This document shows, piece by piece, positions 61,467 through 64,000 of a stretch of 64,000 bases of DNA. Made by a program: the position numbers and the translations under genes. Where the stretch lies: the NCBI RefSeq assembly GCF_025602895.1, contig NW_026516215.1, positions 496,001-560,000 of the forward strand, read 5' to 3'. Below the pieces are notes generated by a model that ran no database searches, was not told where the DNA came from, and was given only the letters and a program-made list of their open reading frames with translations. The stretch comes from Polychytrium aggregatum. Its lineage: Eukaryota; Chytridiomycota; Chytridiomycetes; Polychytriales. The stretch's first letter is position 1. Every line of letters begins with the position of its first letter.

Positions 61467-64000
61467 TCAGAGGGCAACTTCGACATCGGCATCGTCCTCG
61501 GGGGCGTCTTCGCCAGCCGCAGACTCATCCATGGCATCGTCCTGGGCATCGTCTGGAGAGATCAGGTGCTTCTTGAGCGCCAATTGACGGATATCGTCCT
61601 CGGCGAGCACACCGCCAACCTCTTTGCCACCGGGGACGCACTCGTCGTCGTCCTCATCCATGACCTCGCCCCCGACGTACGAGAGCAGAGGGTCATTCTC
61701 ATACGTCGGGAACAGGAACTGTGGGTCGCTCCAGAAAACCCCGTCGCTGGCTGGGATGGCCTGCTCCGAGGCATGCCCAGAGCTCTGGAAGTGCTCCACA
61801 AGCTCGGCCATGGATGAGAGCTCGAGGTCGCACGAGAAACACTTGGACAGCGATGTTGCGCGGCGGATGTAGTTGATGAGCCGGATCAGACCGTAAAAGT
61901 CGAGGCTACGATCCAGCGAGATGCGCTTGAGGTCAAAGTCGTGGTGGCTCTTGAGGTGCTCGCTGCATTCTTCGGGAGTCGGGAACATGGTTTCATCAAA
62001 GAAACACATCGTGGCCTCCATTTCAACGGGTTCGTCCCAGTCCTCCCACTCATCACTGGCGAACAGTTGTCTGTCAGATGGAGTTTATGATACGCGGACC
62101 AGCAACGAGCGACAAACAACGAGCGACAGGCAACGGGCGACAGGTCGTATGGACACAGAGCTTGGGCTGGACTTACTTTTCTCTGCGCTCCTCATCGCTA
62201 TCGTACTTGTCGTTCTCGAAGGACTCCCAGTTCTTGCCCGGCTCCTGCATGATGGGGGGGGCGATTTGGATGAGCTCACCGAGATACGAAACAAAGTGGT
62301 ATGACACGGAGCACCATCCACTTATCCAACACGATGATCCAGCGGCACGGCGAGAGCCAGGTCCTCAAAGAGTTTGTTGGACACATGGCCAAATCGGCGT
62401 GACATGACTGAATCGGCGTGACATGACCAAGCGAAGCAATACGGCCAGAGATTACAGTTCGACAGCCAATCGATCAGCGACCTCACGGATACGTACGAGG
62501 TAATTGATGATGTAGAACCGGTCATAGGAGTGGTTGCGGGGGTTGATTTTGAAATGCTTCTTCTTTCGCATATGCTTGCGCAGAACAGCGCTAGTCTTGA
62601 AGATCTTTTCGCAGTAGAGGCACTGGAGTCTGCACACCCAGCAACGCCAACGAAGAGTCGGGCTCGAATTAGGATCGATACAATGGCATGTGGCCTAGCC
62701 GCTGCGGTTACGATACTAACCCACTAAGCTTGGTCTGCAAGGTGTCCAGAAACTCGTTGACCTCAACCAGGTTGTCGGGGAGACCAATGTTGAAACCATG
62801 TTCGTTGAACATGTGCTTGAACAGCGCAGATCTGCAGCAGGAGGGCAAGAGCATGGTGAAAAGCTGTGCCAAATCGCAACGTGGTGGCGGCTGTATCCTC
62901 GGGGACAGTAGGGCCACCAAAAGAATCCTTGCCGACGCTCCAGTACGATGCAGGGACGCCGGCTCGCAGCCAATCGTCAGGACTCTTACCGGTTGTCGCA
63001 GACGAGCTTGCAGAAGAGACACTTTCGGGGGAGCGCCGAATCGTGGTGGCGCTCGCGCTCTTGGATGGCAAGCATCTCATTCTAAGCAATCGATACATCG
63101 AATGAGCGTGTGATGGCGATGGGATAGAGCCGGCCGTGCATATCAGCCAAACATGATCGCTCGGGCGTCACACCAGAGAAGCCGAACTAGAAGACGAGTC
63201 CCGAAACCTACCAGCTTTTCTCGCTGCAAGCGATCACGCAGCTCCTTGTCTTCCTGATTCGATTCTTCGCCAAACGAATAGATGGGATCGCCACTTTGGT
63301 CTGCAATCGGCGCCAGCCAAGATCGGCAGGTGATGAGTCAGTAAAGTCGAGTCAACATCGGGAACGCGGCGTGCCGTAGCGACTCGATGGGATGCATGTG
63401 GTGATAGCCACTGTCTCAGGATGACAACAGAAGCGGGTCTCGCACAACACTGGGTGCTGCCTCCCAACAACACATGCGCTGCTGACGATCTTAGGGACTC
63501 AGGATCTGCACACTGTGCAGATTGGCTGCCCTCATCCCGGGGTATATGGCTGTATCACATTGAATCGCAGCAATCCATGGTGTTGTGTCCAAACAGTGCA
63601 CGCCTCGATGAGCCGGCTTTGGATGCTTACTTGTCTCGAGGGTCAGGGCAGCAACTTGATCGAGCGAGGTCTCGTTGAGCCGACTGGCCCAGTAGTTGAC
63701 GTACTTTTCAAGATAGGGCATGACATGGTGGTAGTCCTTGAAGACGATTTGGTGGTCCTGCTTCAGATGCTCGAGGGCAACGTTGGGGTCGGTGACGGGC
63801 AGGGTGTTGGGAGGGCAGTTGGGCATCGGGCAGTGGAAGACAATTGGGTTCCAGAAGGTGGGAGGGGCAGCGGGAGCAACCTCGCCGGCCTCCGAGGCGG
63901 CACCATCCGAATCGTTTCCGTCCGAGTCCGAGTGGTCGCTCTTGATGGAGGTGGAGAGCAGGGCAGACTGGGGATCGGCCTTGGGCTCGGTGATGGGAAC
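61467..64000 (-). CDS. ZNF277: ZNF277-type C2H2 zinc-finger protein (5' end outside the window)
   Basis: Seven minus-strand exons are visible: 64000-63631 (open at the window edge), 63300-63212, 63081-62990, 62831-62721, 62629-62497, 62244-62177 and 62055-61467; 483 residues, phases closing. ZNF277 landmarks in order: CLFCKLVCDNRSALFKHMFN, ending in HGF; LVEVNEFLDTLQTKLSGLQC, then LYCEKIFKTSAVLRKHMRKK; NPRNHSYDRFYIINYL joined to EPGKNWESFE; EDWDEPVEMEATMCFFDET; HHDFDLKRISLD, FYGLIRLINYIRRA, CFSCDLELSSMAELVEHFQS, and PQFLFPTYENDPLLSY, then an acidic end. The human protein binds ribosomal protein uS5 and links to ribosome assembly; a ribosome-related role is inferred here. The N-terminal segment has another CxxC-H-like finger, FHCPMPNCPPN. 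A 12-14 bp repeat lies in the intron near 62100-62145. Confidence 0.93.

Overview
The window is nuclear DNA of an intron-rich fungus, most likely an early-diverging (chytrid-like) lineage. Fungal markers are a Pkr1-type V-ATPase assembly factor, a Pho80-type cyclin, a Cft1-type polyadenylation factor and a Ccc1-type iron transporter. They sit beside genes that common yeasts lack or have reduced (DDX41, ZNF277, WDR48, a TilS-like enzyme). I modelled 21 protein genes and about 111 introns by joining conserved protein segments across GT...AG boundaries and checking that every splice phase closes. No rRNA, tRNA, CRISPR array or prokaryotic operon was seen. The exact species cannot be told from this sequence.

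Layout. 1-13.7 kb: 3' end of a Ser/Thr-rich surface protein (+), a small one-pass membrane protein (-), a Ccc1/VIT iron transporter (-), an intronless Sel1-repeat protein (+) and a 15-exon WDR48/UAF1 homologue (+). 14-33.3 kb: a hypothetical protein (-), a MARK/Kin1-type kinase with a KA1 end (-), cytosolic threonyl-tRNA synthetase (-), the 18-exon CFT1/CPSF160 (-) and, divergent from it, PKR1 (+). 33.8-42.1 kb: a Pho80-type cyclin (-), an F-box/LRR protein (-), the PP2A leucine carboxyl methyltransferase PPM1/LCMT1 (-) and a BAP31-like ER protein (-). 42.3-64 kb: DDX41 (+), ARP5 (+), a BTB-TLDc protein (-), an NCLX-type Na+/Ca2+ exchanger (+), holocytochrome c synthase (+), a TilS-like enzyme (+) and ZNF277 (-, 5' end outside the window).

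The genes are ordinary housekeeping functions: mRNA 3'-end formation, splicing helicase, chromatin remodelling, translation, ion transport and mitochondrial cytochrome assembly. They do not form an obvious pathway cluster. Genes are close together, several pairs are divergent over 150-250 bp, and many introns and spacers carry private minisatellites of 7-35 bp units.

The least expected structure is a dispersed repeat of about 110-385 bp with short inverted termini (GAAAyGGsACA type), found five times. One copy forms the last codons and stop codon of ARP5, and two others begin or end about 15 bp from the stop codons of the cyclin and threonyl-tRNA synthetase genes. A second point of interest is the TilS-like protein, whose ATP-binding PP-loop is degenerate.
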